Assembly (NCBI GenBank): GCA_038503065.1
Contig: JBCAMK010000003.1
Location: 496,001-560,000 of the forward strand
DNA: 64,000 nt
Direction: 5' to 3'
DNA from: Paragyromitra xinjiangensis
Taxonomy: Eukaryota; Ascomycota; Pezizomycetes; Pezizales; Discinaceae
A program made the translations under genes and the position numbers. Shown here piece after piece: positions 33,800-45,201 of this stretch (within the stretch, counting starts at the first letter, position 1; each line of letters opens with the position of its first letter). The notes below the pieces were generated by a model that ran no database searches, was not told where the DNA came from, and saw only the letters and a program-made list of their open reading frames with translations.

Positions 33800-34210
33800 A
33801 CATCGTGCACCTAGTATTTGGTGTGTTTGTCCGCGCTAGTGGTGGGACGTGCATAATCTAGTAATGTTACCGTATTATCTGGTGAAATTCGGTTTGGCGC
33901 TAGTGGGTGGAACATACATTGATGTGCATAAGAAGAAAGAAATCAGGTTGAATCCACGAAGTCAAAAGCACTAACACAAAGATGGTGTAGAAAAGCACTG
34001 ATAGAGCTTAGACCAGCTGTATTCCTTTCTTTTTATGTACGTTAATGTATGTTCTACCCACTAGCGCCAAACCGAATTTCACCAGATAATACGGTATTCA
34101 CGATGCCGCTAGGATGTTTATTGCAGAAAACATGGAGTATCGATATGCTTATGCATGGTTTACCTATGTACAGTGCTGACGGGTAGGACGGATTTCACTA
34201 GACACTACGG
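33800..34210. mobile_element. Degenerate related TIR element, probably host of a nested MITE
   Basis: The right end, read on the minus strand, is CCGTAGTGTCTAGTGAAATC at 34210 downward, followed outside by TA. It resembles the CCGTATTATCTGGTGAAATT terminus of the 33870-34094 element. Left-side similarity (GCGCTAGTGG ... GTGCATAA) lies at about 33825-33860, just outside the younger element. The layout suggests self-nesting. The left boundary is approximate. Confidence 0.4.
33870..34094. mobile_element. 225-bp MITE with about 70-bp terminal inverted repeats
   Basis: Both ends begin CCGTATTATCTGGTGAAATT and continue with GGCGCTAGTGGGT and ACATACATT for about 70 bp with few differences. TA flanks both ends (33868-33869 and 34095-34096). 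The interior is about 85 bp and non-coding. It is a typical Tc1/mariner-type MITE. Confidence 0.78.
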
Positions 34211-35634
34211 TAGTCAGATTTGGTCGAGGCCTAGTGCTTTGAATGTGTCTGTATTGATATCGGGCGTAGATACTGTGTTTTTAGCCTTACCAACCCACTA
34301 ACTTATTAGGCAACCCCATCAGGTAGCTTTCAAGAGCCGCATAAAGTTATGATGACCAACCCCGCAGATAATAGGGAATCTCTCAGCTCTAGGATACGCC
34401 GAAATCTCAAGTTAATGGTATTAAACTATTTAGCGAGAGCGTCTGAAGGGCCGCTTGAAAAGACCTATGGCTGAGATTAGAGATGGCTCCAGCATGTTTG
34501 TCTACGACGAACTTTAAGCCCCAAAGGGACTTTTGCCAAGTCCACTTTGGCCCCACCAAGGCTGAACACTGAACCATGGTTCTCATTCGAGGAATTAGGC
34601 ATCCACCTAAGCGATGTTGTGCGTTCGGATTCTAGGCCTGCGCGATGGCACGAAGTGCATCTACAGCATATCCTCTAACTAATTCTATATGATGGGCCCC
34701 AAAATTTACCGATCGTGGGAACACTTAGTGGGAGATCATGTGCTCCTACAGCTGACAAGGTGACTGCTGGGCCCCGAGAACCACGCAGTCAACCACGCAG
34801 TTTCTGCGCAATCGCACCAAGTTTATCGTAGGTAGGGGCACGGATTTGGAGTGCAAGTTTGTCATAATATGATAGGGTATTGAAGTATTGATAACGCCTT
34901 GCTCTATAGCACTTCAAGTCGGTGCTAAGTTAGATGTCGCGGGGTCAAGTGGGACCTTTTCGTGTAACACTAGAAAGGCTTCACTGCAAGATTCCACGTC
35001 CTTAATTTTTGGCGCGTGTTAGAAAGAGTTTCACTTCAAATGGGAGCTTATGAAGCTAAGCACGCCGCCAGATAACCTTAAGGAGGTCTCTACTAATAAA
35101 GTTGAATATCAGAAATGAGCGAAGGGCAGAAATAGATACTGGGCGGATGTAACCGTATGCAGCGCGAGTAGCGACAAGAGCACAATGCACTAGAAACGCC
35201 TTCAGGTTCCCAAGAGACCGGCGACTGGGAGGGATCTCTTAGGCAACCTTATTTGGTCTCGACAGGCTGATGTGATTGGTAGGGCCCATATAGTCCTGTG
35301 AGCTGTTCACGATAATACCATGTGAATATGCACATTTGCGGACGATGGCGAGTGACAGGTTGTGATACAACCATATAAGGCAATTTGAACCTTTTACAGC
35401 ACTGCTTTTGTGGCGAGATTCTCTCGTTTGTGCGTACGTCCAAACAGATTCCCCCACATCTTTAACATTAATGACATCTGCCCAAAATAACTGTTTAACT
35501 TTCTAATCTATGCCTAAAGATACCTTTTTAGGTTCTGTTTCCGCAAGATACCCTTCTCCCTCCTCAATCTCTCTCAGGGATCGCTTTTGTTTTTTGCGTT
35601 TACCCCGGGGCCCCTACCATTTCTCGGAGTCCAC

Positions 35635-36590
35635 CTAGAACCTGGTTTGATTTCCCCGATGATATTTTTGTTCTTGATCGAGTCGTTGCTGCTGAGCAAC
35701 TAGGCGCATCTGTTGCTGTTGCTGCATCTGTATTCCGTTATTTAGCTTAAGTATCATCTAGAGTTGGTTTATATCCGACTAACATACATAATATTGCAGC
35801 TGCTGCTTTCTATTTTGCGCTGGGGTTTGTTGGTTGCAGGGGGCGGGTAATTGCTGAGCAAATTGATCCTGCTGCTGTGGCTGCAAATATATATTATTAG
35901 GAGGGATGCTACGATGTGAGAAGAAGATATTACCTGTTGTGAAAGCCTCTCGATATGGGCCTCCCTTGCCCTATTTTGCGAGGCCGCTACCTCTCTATGT
36001 CTTAGGACCTCTCGAATCTGCTGAAGCCTGTTTTGGAGTATCTGCTTATACTCTTCTTTGTCTTTTGATCTTTCGAGTGCGTTGCGTTCAAATGACGTAA
36101 CGACCGTAGCAGCAGCAATGCCTTGATCCACATTCGGTTGAATCAGGAGTATCTCAGAAGTCAACTGAGAAATAAACTCTTCTCGCTCCGTCTGCGTTAC
36201 TTCTTGTTTCCATTCAGCTAGCCGGCTTGGATTGGAGACACTCTCTCCCTTTCTAAGTCTCGCCATCCTCCGCTGATTTGCCGAATCTTGGATTTGTTGG
36301 AGCCTGGCATGGAAGATCTTTCGGTACTCTTCCTTATCCTTTGACTTTTCAAATGTCTTCTGTTCGAGCGCTACGGCGATTGTAGTGGCACTATTCTGAT
36401 GTACATCTGGTCGAGCTTGACGCACTGCGGAAACTATCCTAGAAACAAAAAGGTTTCGTTCAGTTTGTGGTACTCCTTGTTTGGATTCTCTTAGTCTGAA
36501 ATCCAGGAAGATATGGTATGAAGGTAGATTGTCTCGATTATCAGGCCAAGTAGTGCTAAAACTTCCACCGGGTCCGCTTGAATTGTTCAT
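35635..36590 (-). CDS. Small MED15/GAL11-like protein with two KIX-type repeats
   Basis: Minus-strand exons 36590-35934, 35880-35788 and 35727-35635 give 280 residues. Two internal repeats of about 80 residues align with each other: TERNLFVSRIVSAVRQARPD ... FEKSKDKEEYRKIFHARLQQ and TEREEFISQLTSEILLIQPN ... LERSKDKEEYKQILQNRLQQ. The pattern matches the fungal KIX domain of Mediator tail subunit MED15, which binds activator peptides. The C-terminal exons are Gln-rich (PQQQDQF, MQQQQQM), again MED15-like. At 280 residues it is far shorter than MED15 and has two KIX copies, so it is more likely a mini-paralogue or competitor than the Mediator subunit itself. Introns have good borders and preserve frame. 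The family call is moderately sure; the function is inferred. Confidence 0.65.
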
Positions 36591-37722
36591 CTTTGAGTAC
36601 TGGAGATAGAGGTGCGCCTTGATTTTTTTTGCTTTGGTAGAGTTGAAAAGGAAGCTATGATGGGAAAAGATCTAGAGGACTCATGAGCTGGGTGGTTATT
36701 TATCAGCCGTTCATGACTCTAGCCTTGGTGGCACATTGGTAAGGTATACCTAGCTTGGCATACGCTCAATGGGGCAGGCAACTCAGCCTCGATATAACAG
36801 CTGTTCCCTGACTATGAAACGCGTTCCATACCCTACGTTCGGGCTAATAGAGAAAGGATTAAGCGGAGGAATAAACGTAGCTTCCTCAATTAGTGTTGTT
36901 GATTTTTGGTACAATTTCTCCCTCAGTGAAACCGGAGCTTGGTCGCAAGTTCTGCGCAGAGTTATTGAGCAGACTTATCTACGCATCGGATTGCCGTTTA
37001 ACCGGTTTTTTTTGGGAAACATATTATTGGGCTGCTGCGTTCGGATGTTCGCGGGTAGAGTTGATTGATAAGTCTCTGAGTCGTATGCCTTGTGTGGATA
37101 GGTAGACTCAAGATTCTAGACTCGGGCACAACTTTGATCTGCGCTAAGGTTACTGTTATAGCACCTAGAGTGCGCAGCAGCCGTGGATATTGGGAGGTGG
37201 AAATAGCTCTAGCACTTGGGTTATCGTCTCTTTGTTCCTTTGTTCCCTTACCCACCAAGTCTGATACTGCACCGGGTCAAAATCGAGCAACCATACGAGG
37301 GTAACTTTCTCAAATAGCTCCTTTGCCTAACAGGGCAAATTCTTTCCAAGTAAAGAAATGAAGAGTGGCGAAATTATTCCTCTACGAGTTATAAACCTGC
37401 CTGTTTCACTCGCATCAAACAAAATTGTAGATTTATAGTTCCAGTGTAGTGATAGATTCAATTAGTTAGTGGGATATAAAGGTATTGTTAGTCCCAGTGG
37501 AACCATTTTTTCACTATCGATCACAGCCCCACGAGCGGAAGCTTGTCCCCGACACCTTTATCCCTTCTCCCATGTTCTCCAACCTTACGGAGGAGAGCGA
37601 TCCGTCAACAGTCTGCGCATGATTCATCTGGAGAACTCATGGGTTACAAGGAATAAGAGGCAAACCCTGTGAAAAACGAAATCAAGCAATTTTACTGAAG
37701 GAAAATCAGAACACCTGCAACC
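36591..37722. other. Divergent spacer between the KIX and SET genes
   Basis: 1.1 kb without a recognisable gene. Short open frames lack ATG-to-motif support. It presumably holds both promoters. Confidence 0.55.
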
Positions 37723-38313
37723 ATGATATCCCCTATAGCTAACAGCCTCCTCTACGCCACCCACAAGCCTAAAAACAAAAACCAAGGCGTATTCGCTATC
37801 TCAAAAATCTCCAATGGCACTATCATCATGTCAGAATCCCCGCTCTTCCGATCCCCCGATCATGAATTCCCTCAAAACTACGAGGCTCTTGACAGTAGCG
37901 ACTTGCTCAAATTTCACAGCCTCTACAACTTTATCTCCCGCAAACGTGGTGATTGGTCCAACATTAACACTGAAGCTGCTCGGGGGATTTGGGAAACAAA
38001 TAAGTTCGCCATTACCGCGGATGAAGATGCTGTATTCGCAGAAGCTTCCAAATTCAATCATAGCTGCAGCCCGAACGCAAAGTGGCTGTGGAAAGAGGAT
38101 ATAGGGCAAATGGTGATCATGGCTCTGACTGATATAGAACGCGGGCAGGAGATATTGATCTCTTATATTAATTTTGATGAGCGCCAAACTGTAATCAACA
38201 GAAGGCTGCAGTTGTTGGACTGGAGATTTTTTTGTCGATGCGAGCGATGTATAGTGGAAGATGGCGAAACGGATCTAAGAATGGGTCTTGACACGAAGAG
38301 ATATGATAAATGA
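37723..38313 (+). CDS. SET-domain protein (SMYD-like lysine methyltransferase)
   Basis: A single exon of 196 residues. The SET core opens with HKPKNKNQGVFAISKISNGT (the GxG region in variant form) and contains FNHSCSPNAKWLW, the signature NHSC motif that shapes the S-adenosylmethionine and lysine pocket, then GQEILISYINFDERQ, the family's E(I/L)xxSY motif. A post-SET-like Cys cluster FFCRCERC follows. There is no MYND finger, so it belongs to the short SET proteins common in filamentous ascomycetes. Substrate is unknown; a non-histone or cytosolic target is possible. Confidence 0.85.
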   Translation: MISPIANSLLYATHKPKNKNQGVFAISKISNGTIIMSESPLFRSPDHEFPQNYEALDSSDLLKFHSLYNFISRKRGDWSNINTEAARGIWETNKFAITADEDAVFAEASKFNHSCSPNAKWLWKEDIGQMVIMALTDIERGQEILISYINFDERQTVINRRLQLLDWRFFCRCERCIVEDGETDLRMGLDTKRYDK

Positions 38314-38958
38314 GCTAGTCATAAAGACTAGGATCATTTTATGGAAATATACATTCTTAGCAGAATGAGAGTGATATTTGGTGACGCCATTATTGTGCTG
38401 GGAGTTCGAAGCGGTTCAGCATGGTGTGTAGCTACTAGATCTTAAGGTCAGTTTTGTTTGAGAGGATTTCGAGCTTTTCAGAAGGTGCTAGTGTATCCAG
38501 CTCTCCATGGTTGGTGGAATTCCTGTGAGTTGGGGTGGCTTGTTTCATTCACCCCGAAGTTTTGGACCCTTAAGTTAAGAGCTCAGAGCCGCAAAAGAGA
38601 AAAAAAGATGGCTCAGTGAGGATTCGAACCCCAGTCTCTTCACTCTTTCGTTCTTTCACGGTAACACACCGAAGAGGGCGCCTTGACCACTAGACCACAA
38701 AACCATTGATGGAATTCTATATAGTTCTTGTAAACAAGTACTGATGGCTAACGGTGGAGTTTCCTACCAGAGACTCCAGGTCCTGACTAACATAGAAATA
38801 TATACTCTCCAATATCCTGTCGACTAAAAGCTCTTTTCTGCATTTTCCTTATTCGGATCAAGAATCTGCTTGCCATGCCAATTACTCATGAGGTCCCTCG
38901 TAGCGTTTTGTAAGCCTGATTGCAGCCAGCGACTCCATCCTTTCTATATTCGTCATAC
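38314..38958. other. Convergent spacer with tRNA-like locus
   Basis: Contains the minus-strand tRNA-like gene at 38609-38704. No protein gene is visible. Confidence 0.6.
38609..38704 (-). ncRNA. tRNA-like Pol III transcription unit, copy A
   Basis: Read on the minus strand: box A TGGTCTAGTGG, box B GGTTCGAATCC, a T-stem TGGGG/CCTCA around TTCGAAT, and acceptor-like ends GGTTTTG and CTGAGCC that pair with wobbles and one mismatch. A T-run terminator follows directly (38607-38601 on the minus strand). The central part is longer than in a normal tRNA and carries a hairpin CGGT/ACCG. A paralogue at 45202-45296 shares it all, including ATTCCATCAA just upstream. The D-arm resembles Glu or class II (Ser/Leu) tRNAs, but no canonical anticodon stem forms. 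It may be an intron-bearing tRNA, a tRNA pseudogene or a new small RNA. Confidence 0.6.
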
Positions 38959-40243
38959 TTAAGTTAGCAGTCTACTTGCATCTACCAAATCCACAAATAA
39001 CTTCTCCAGAAAACTCACCACACCCAGCAAAAACCCTGCTGCTTTCGGCAATATAATATGCCCCCCATCCCCACTACACACCTGATCGACAATTGCCTCT
39101 GCCAACGTCTCCGGCTCCAACGGTGGCATAAAAAACTTACCATTGCTCTTAAAGCCCTTAAAAAGCGGCGTCTTCACAAAGCTTGGTGTCACCAATGTTG
39201 TCCTCACCCTCGGTGCGTTATATCTGAACTTTAACTCCAATTTTAATCCCTCGTGTAGATTCACTGACGCAGCTTTACTCGCACTGTAGTCTACCATTTG
39301 CGGTGCCTCGAGGTAACCTGCTATGGATGCAACGGTGACGACGTGTCCGTGGTCACGTCTGATCATTGATGGGAGGAACTCTTTCAACAGCCAGAAGTGT
39401 GAGAAGACGTTGACGTCGAATGTGAGACGGACATCAGCTTCGGTGGAGTCGAGGATGCTACGGCCGCGGCAGACTCCTGCGTTGTTGATTAAGACGGTAG
39501 GAGGACCTATATCGGTGCGGATCGAAGCTGCAGTTTTGGCGATATCTGCGGGGGAGCGGAGGTCGACCTGGTAGAAATAGACGTTGGAAGCTAGAGGTGG
39601 TTAGCTTGAAGTATATAAAGCTTCTGGGGTGATAAGTTACATGTTTCGTAGGTTATTGGCTGAACATCTAGTACAACCACCTTAACACCCTTTGCTGCAA
39701 AGTCCCGTACAATCGCTCCACCAATTCCACCGCTTCCTCCGGTGACGAGGACTATTTCTTCGTTGAGTTTGAACCGGCTTCGTTTCCAGTTGTTGGTTGC
39801 GCCCCAGTTCAGAAATTTATTTATCCGGTACAAGATACTCCAGTAGACAAAGAATTTGAGCGTTTTCAACCACCTCCCTCTTCTCGTAATAAGTGCTTTT
39901 CCTTTTGCTGTTCCTTGGAGAAAGAGGAGAAAAGGGATTGTTAAGGCTGGATTTAGGAGAGTCTTTTGGAACAAAGTGAGAAGAGGATCGAACGTGAGCC
40001 CTAGATAGATCAGAGAGTACCAGCCAATGATTTTAAAAAATGAATAAGCTAATTACCTTCCCGGGGGAGTAACGCTTCTCTTCGGACCGTAGTTGGGGGT
40101 AGCTGCGATTCTGGATCATCTGGATAGTTATCAGGGTGGGTTGGAGGACGACTATAAAAATCATCTATCGAGCTGCACTCGGCTCTGGCTATAACGATGT
40201 TTAAGCTTCCTAAGCGGAAGAGTTTCCTATACTGATTAGACAT
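38959..40243 (-). CDS. Short-chain dehydrogenase/reductase, membrane-associated (RDH10/17-beta-HSD11-like)
   Basis: An NAD(P)-dependent oxidoreductase, probably on ER or lipid-droplet membranes. Minus-strand exons 40243-40057, 40000-39641 and 39590-38959 give 392 residues. The first exon encodes a polar leader (DDFYSRPPTHPDNYPDDPES). Exon 2 has a hydrophobic segment (LTIPFLLFLQG) and WLKTLKFFVYWSILYRINKF, then the Rossmann entry IVLVTGGSGGIGGAIV. Exon 3 carries VLINNAGVCRG, VTVASIAGYL and the catalytic YSASK. The NAG, Ser and YxxxK residues are intact, so it should be active. The C terminus (LLGVVSFLEKLFVDLVDASR) is amphipathic. A TTG at 39974 is not a start; splicing to the upstream exon supplies the ATG at 40243. 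Substrate is unknown, perhaps a sterol, retinoid-like or long-chain alcohol. Confidence 0.87.
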
Positions 40244-40947
40244 GCAGATCTTGGGTTTTCTCGCTTGCAAGTGGAATAGAGTCCAGTGTGTGACAGGTTA
40301 TTCTAGATTTATTGGGGGAGAAAACGTTGTATCAAAAGTTTTTCATCTACTCCTTACGTTGATAGGACCCACGAAACGTGGGTTAATTGGCTACACCTCA
40401 TCATCTCGAAACATCGGTTGCCTTCGGGTTCGGATTGTAATGCTGCGAAACGGTGCGGGTGCGTAGTGGGGTGCATGACGAACGGATTGCAAGCGGTTCC
40501 CGCAAGCGAGCTCACACCTGGATCCTCTTTGCATAACGGATAGTCTCGCAGGATGGATCTTCAGCGCCAAGCTTCGTAAATAGTGTTTATTTCTACTCTA
40601 TACTGCAGTCGGAAGTGCCCCACGCCATGAGGTGTTTGACAGTCAATTACGCGTGGAAAGAGACATGCCGAGGAGAGGTTACAGTGGGTAGGTGGCAGTC
40701 TCGTATCCCTCGAAGGCTGTAACGTACTGCAGCACACTGCAATTGGAGCGAGAAGATATGATAGACACTGCTCAATTCTACTAGGGTTAGGGGTTTTTGC
40801 GTGAGACTTTGTCCCTTTGTATCAGCAGCACACCAGGCTTCTGGAAACTTAGGGGTATATTCTATCACTATAGCTACAAGTATGGATGAACTATCCAGCA
40901 AATATTACTCGACACACCCTGCAATTCGCCATCTTTCACGGTGAGTT
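40244..40947. other. Spacer
   Basis: 700 bp between the dehydrogenase start and the tubulin cofactor A stop. No gene seen; it includes the dehydrogenase promoter. Confidence 0.6.
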
Positions 40948-41499
40948 TTATTCTGCATCAGCATGCTCTGTGAGAACCGCTTGCCCATCCTGATATGCTT
41001 TCTGGGCCTTCTCCTTGGCCTCAGCACTCTCAGTCTCTGATGAATTTTCCTGTCCGAATCGTTCGGTTTAGTGTCTATGATATCTTACGGGTTATTGGGA
41101 TAGTTGTCTTTACCAGAGTTATTTCGAGTTGTCCAAGAGCCGCAGCTAATCGTCTCCTGACGGCGGGGGCCATCACCACAGTCTCTTGGAGAACTTTTCT
41201 CTGAAAGAAATAATCAGCAATTTTTCAGGGCTTTATATTTCGGCATCCAGTTGAATCTGGGGTCGTTGGGACATTTTCGGTGTCGGAAACGGTAATGAAA
41301 GCCCTCAAAATAGCGGGGAAACGATAAACAACGAAAGCTGGCGGACCTGCTGCCTAATCTCATATTCGTCACCACCTTCCTTTTCCAGTTTCTCGATAAC
41401 TTTCTCTTGGGCAACGGCTTCCTTATGGTACGAGGCTTCCTCTTTTATGAGACGGATAACAGCAGCGGTTTTGATTGATAGTGCAGATGGGGGAGGCAT
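40948..41499 (-). CDS. RBL2: Tubulin-binding cofactor A (beta-tubulin chaperone)
   Basis: Captures beta-tubulin during microtubule assembly in the cytosol. Minus-strand exons 41499-41347, 41200-41114 and 41049-40948 give 113 residues, close to the family's 105-115. Exon 1 has the conserved LSIKTAAVIRLIKEEASYHK and YEIRQQ; exon 2 has KVLQETVVMAPAVRRRLAAA followed by LGQL; exon 3 has the acidic/charged helix EAKEKAQKAYQDGQAVL. It is predicted to be an all-helical bundle. It is divergent from the gene of unknown function at 42008. Confidence 0.93.
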
Positions 41500-42007
41500 A
41501 ATTGCAAGATTTTTGTTGCACAAGTTGAGGATCCAGGATTGAGTTGGGTTGAGAGAGGAAAATGGGTTGAGCCTTGTTAGGGTTGTTTGGGGGGCAGCTG
41601 AAGGCAGGGTAACTAAAGAGCTGTGTTTTTCTTCCCACCCTGAGAACAGAGATGGGCAACTTGAGGATTCTGCCCCCACTTTTATGACTGAAGCTCAAGT
41701 CAAAAAGGGAAAGCCAGGAAAACAATCCCCTGCAAGATAATTCCCAATTTTAACACTGGCACCCCCTCACCTGCCAGAAACTTCTGGATCTGTAATTGAC
41801 CCCCACTTTAATTGTTTTTTTGCTTTTCTCATGACTAATTTTGGTTTCACAGGCCCATATATCAGACCTCCTTTTCACTATACAGTTATCTTGCTTTTTC
41901 ATCCCTCCTCCTCTGGCACACTCATAAATCTGCCCTTCCCTACTCAATTGCCCATAAGCCATCCACACTTGATGCCCAAGGACTTCAATCTTTCCCCATA
42001 TCACACA
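41500..42007. promoter_or_regulatory. Divergent promoter, RBL2 / unknown-function gene
   Basis: 508 bp between two start codons. No clear TATA box or palindrome was noticed. Confidence 0.4.
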
Positions 42008-44623
42008 ATGAACGGCACCGGAATTAAAGAAGGCAGCCCACAAGTTCCGTTCATCAACGATTCTTCCTCAGATGGTAAATACCACCCCTTGGTCATCACT
42101 CATCACGCCGCCGTTGCACCGTTGTTCCATTTTCTGTCGTTCTAACACTCAACGAAAAACGTCACAGACGATGAAGCCGAAACCGACGTTATTCTCGCAT
42201 CGTTGCTTACCCAACTCGACAACCTTGAACGTCAACAACACGAAACCGTCACTTTCGTCCACGACCAGCTCCAAGCCCAACGACAAGCTGTTGATGTACT
42301 CCGTAAATCTGTGCGTAAAGCAGAGAGTGTTATCCACCAGAAGCGGTTTTCACGCCAACGAGCAAAAATAAAAAGGTTGAAAGAATTGAAAGCGGCGAGC
42401 ACCCCAAGCAGCCACAATGTCACTCCCGTGACTTCTGCAATTAAATATCTAGGGACACCGCAAGAAAAGAAGTTAGTTCTTGCCGAGAAGAGGGATGCAA
42501 ATGGAAAAACGAATGGATCTCCTAGCGGAAATAAGGTCTCCGCTACGACACCAGCTTTTGCGAGTTCCATGCTCACAGGTATGGGGCGTTCAGATAACAG
42601 GATATTGAATTTTGCGACTGATATATACATATGAAAAGCTACCTTAAAGGGTAAATCATCTTTCAACAACCATGACGAGGATACAGTCATGATGGGCGGC
42701 GATGACGAGGATGATAATCATCCTCTATCAGTCTCACCGCCTAACTCGCCGCCCGACTCCCCAGCTGCCCCAGTTGCTCCCCCAATGGAGACCCCCGAAG
42801 CTCGTAAAGCCGTCAAGAAACCGGCTGTTGTTGACAAGGTAACAGAGAGTGCAACAACAAAGGCGGTTGACAAGGCGGCCGAGACTGAAGAAAAATCTCG
42901 CCACGCGCACAAGATGCGCCCTACAAGAGGCAGGAACTGGGGCCGTGGGGGTATCATCGTAAGAAAGCCTCAAAGAAGTAGCGTAATAGGTTCTACAAGC
43001 TCCCGCTCCAATAGTCATGAAGTTGAGAATGTAACTGCTCCTCCCGCATCTCGCGGTAGGGGAATCGGGACAGCTATGCGATCACGACCATTCAAAAGGG
43101 GAACATTGGCTAGATCGGTTTCCTCAACTGAAGGAAATGATATGAGCGAGGTTGTGACTAAAACTCTAGCACGATCTGGTAGTCCAACTGGCTTTGTTGC
43201 TGTCAACACGCCCCATCCGCCGGTGGGTGCTGGCCCGTCAAACTGGCTGGACGATTATCAAACCGAGGATGGTCTTCCGCTCTCATCTTTTGCGGCAGGT
43301 GCAGGAATGCCTCGTGCTACCGGCTCACCTTCAAAGCCACTTCCCCCTCCACGTTCTCGAGGCCAGGAGGAAACTTCAGGGAGTGGGAAGAAGAATTCTA
43401 AACTTCTCCAATCTAAGCAGGACCTCCCAGCTGCGCCGGTTCTCTTTAGCTTTAAAGACCTTAGAAAAATCTTTGGTGGTGGGAATCCCGGAAGCATAAT
43501 GGCGTCCACGACTCAGGATGGCCGAGTAAACGCGGTTGTCAAATACTCGGCCTACATCTGTCTCTCCCCCGATGCCCATTTCGACCCTCCCGGTACTATG
43601 TGCGATAATGCTGAGATGTTGGATATTGACGGCGAGGAGGATCCGCTCGACGGCGATACCATCTACCCTGTATGGAAGAAAATCGATAAGATGTGGATGT
43701 ACTGTGGTGACTATACCCAAGGCTTACGGAGGACGGTGCCGGCTGAAAAGTGGAGAAACTCCAACGAGGCTGTAAGGAAGTATTGGGCGAAAAAGGTTCA
43801 AGAAACTGAATGGGGACGTGATTTTCTTGTCATGAGGGGATTTCGCCGCCATGGGGAAATCAAAAATAATACTGTTCAGGAAGTAATGGGATATTTCGAT
43901 CTCGTAAGTGCCCTTCCCATCGTAGATAGCGTATTCAGCTACAAACGGAAAACACAACTCAACGAAAGAGATGGTGGTGGCGTATCTCCAATCATCGCAT
44001 TTTTCATCATCTTGTGTTTCTCGCTTCGTCCTGTAGTGCGCTTACCTTAGGAATGTTATTAACGTATTAAGCAGCCTGATGGAAAAAACGGCCTCCGTCT
44101 CTCCGCTACTACCCTTAATTTCAAAACCTTCAATCGTCACAATTACGATCTCATGGTTGCTAAAGCAGAATCACTCAATGCCGCCGGCCTCCTACTCGTC
44201 CCCTTATCCACCCTCAAACCGAATGATATCCCCGCCAGACCGCGCGCCTCTCTTGCAGTTGACCCGACTCCACCTAAAGCCTCTAAAATCATCTCTCCAG
44301 CCCGCGAAAGGAAGCGTCGCCGTGTCGAATCGGCTACCGAGGAAGAGAATGACCCAGAGACCCCGCTGGTGTCACAAAGGCGCCCAGTCTTGGTGGGAAG
44401 CGAAAGGGGCAGGCGAGCGAGCCGAAATGAAGTGAATTACCGCATTGCGCCATTGTCTGAGTTTGAAGGAGAATTGCTGAGGGTGGGTGGCAAGGGAAAG
44501 GGTGAAGTTATTGAGTTGAGCGAGGGAGACGATGGTGATGATGATCAAGCCCAAGAAGATGACGAGGAAGAAGAAGACGGGGATGATGATAGTGGGGACG
44601 AGGGGGAGATGGTCATCGATTAA
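42008..44623 (+). CDS. Fungal protein of unknown function, coiled-coil and acidic tail
   Basis: Exons 42008-42074, 42168-42578, 42639-43903 and 44075-44623 give 763 residues. An N-terminal coiled coil (LLTQLDNLERQQHETVTFVH ... KRFSRQRAKIKRLKELKAAS) is followed by long disordered, S/P/R-rich sequence with RGRNWGRGG and RGRG, suggesting RNA or chromatin contact. A folded region contains YPVWKKIDKMWMYCGDYTQG and VRKYWAKKVQETEWGRDF, which resembles a fungal domain of unknown function. A basic stretch (ARERKRRRVE, a likely nuclear signal) precedes a very acidic end (DDGDDDQAQEDDEEEEDGDD). It is probably nuclear. The last acceptor is a NAGNAG pair (44072 or 44075), so isoforms differing by one Gln are expected. 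Function is not known to me. Confidence 0.72.
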
Positions 44624-45201
44624 TAATATCCATGTGATCGATTACGAACTAAAAATAAGATAAAACTTATGCTTTGTGGGTTTTACATATGGCCTACCTC
44701 TTGAGTAACTTCTGTACGAATCTGTAGTTGATTGATTGATAACTCATACGAATCTACAGCGCAACTGAGATATCTTTTTGTCTGTTTTTCTCTTACCGGC
44801 TCTTACCTTCTGCTTCTCTGCACTATGTTCTCCCTTTTATTTATTTTGTTTTAGTAGTGCGGTTTGACAACTGACAAGCTACCACCCGCCATCTTCATGT
44901 TCTAATTTTGGCAAGTACACATTTCAATGTTGTAGCTCTACATTAGTAAAAAAATGGCTGCAAAGTATGTACGTATTATGTATTGAATTCCATGATGTCA
45001 CTCTTGAATAAAGTCAATTTTTACAGGATCTGTTGGTTTTTCGACGTCGGAATGGTGTAGTGGGGGAAAGATTATAATCCTATGCCAAAAGGGATATATG
45101 CCCTCTGCGTTAGGATCTTTCACTTAACTCCACAATGGAGTGTTAGTTGTTATTGAGAGAGTCTGCTGGTTATTGACACTTATTCGATATATTCCATCAA
45201 A

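Larger units (their letters stand above)
32208..35634. other. Gene-free island with inverted-repeat transposable elements
   Basis: No gene is visible in 3.4 kb. It holds two TA-flanked terminal-inverted-repeat elements (32946-33463 and 33870-34094) and degenerate ends of a related element around the second one. The rest (34.2-35.6 kb) is unassigned, apart from a short direct repeat AACCACGCAG near 34780. Confidence 0.6.
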
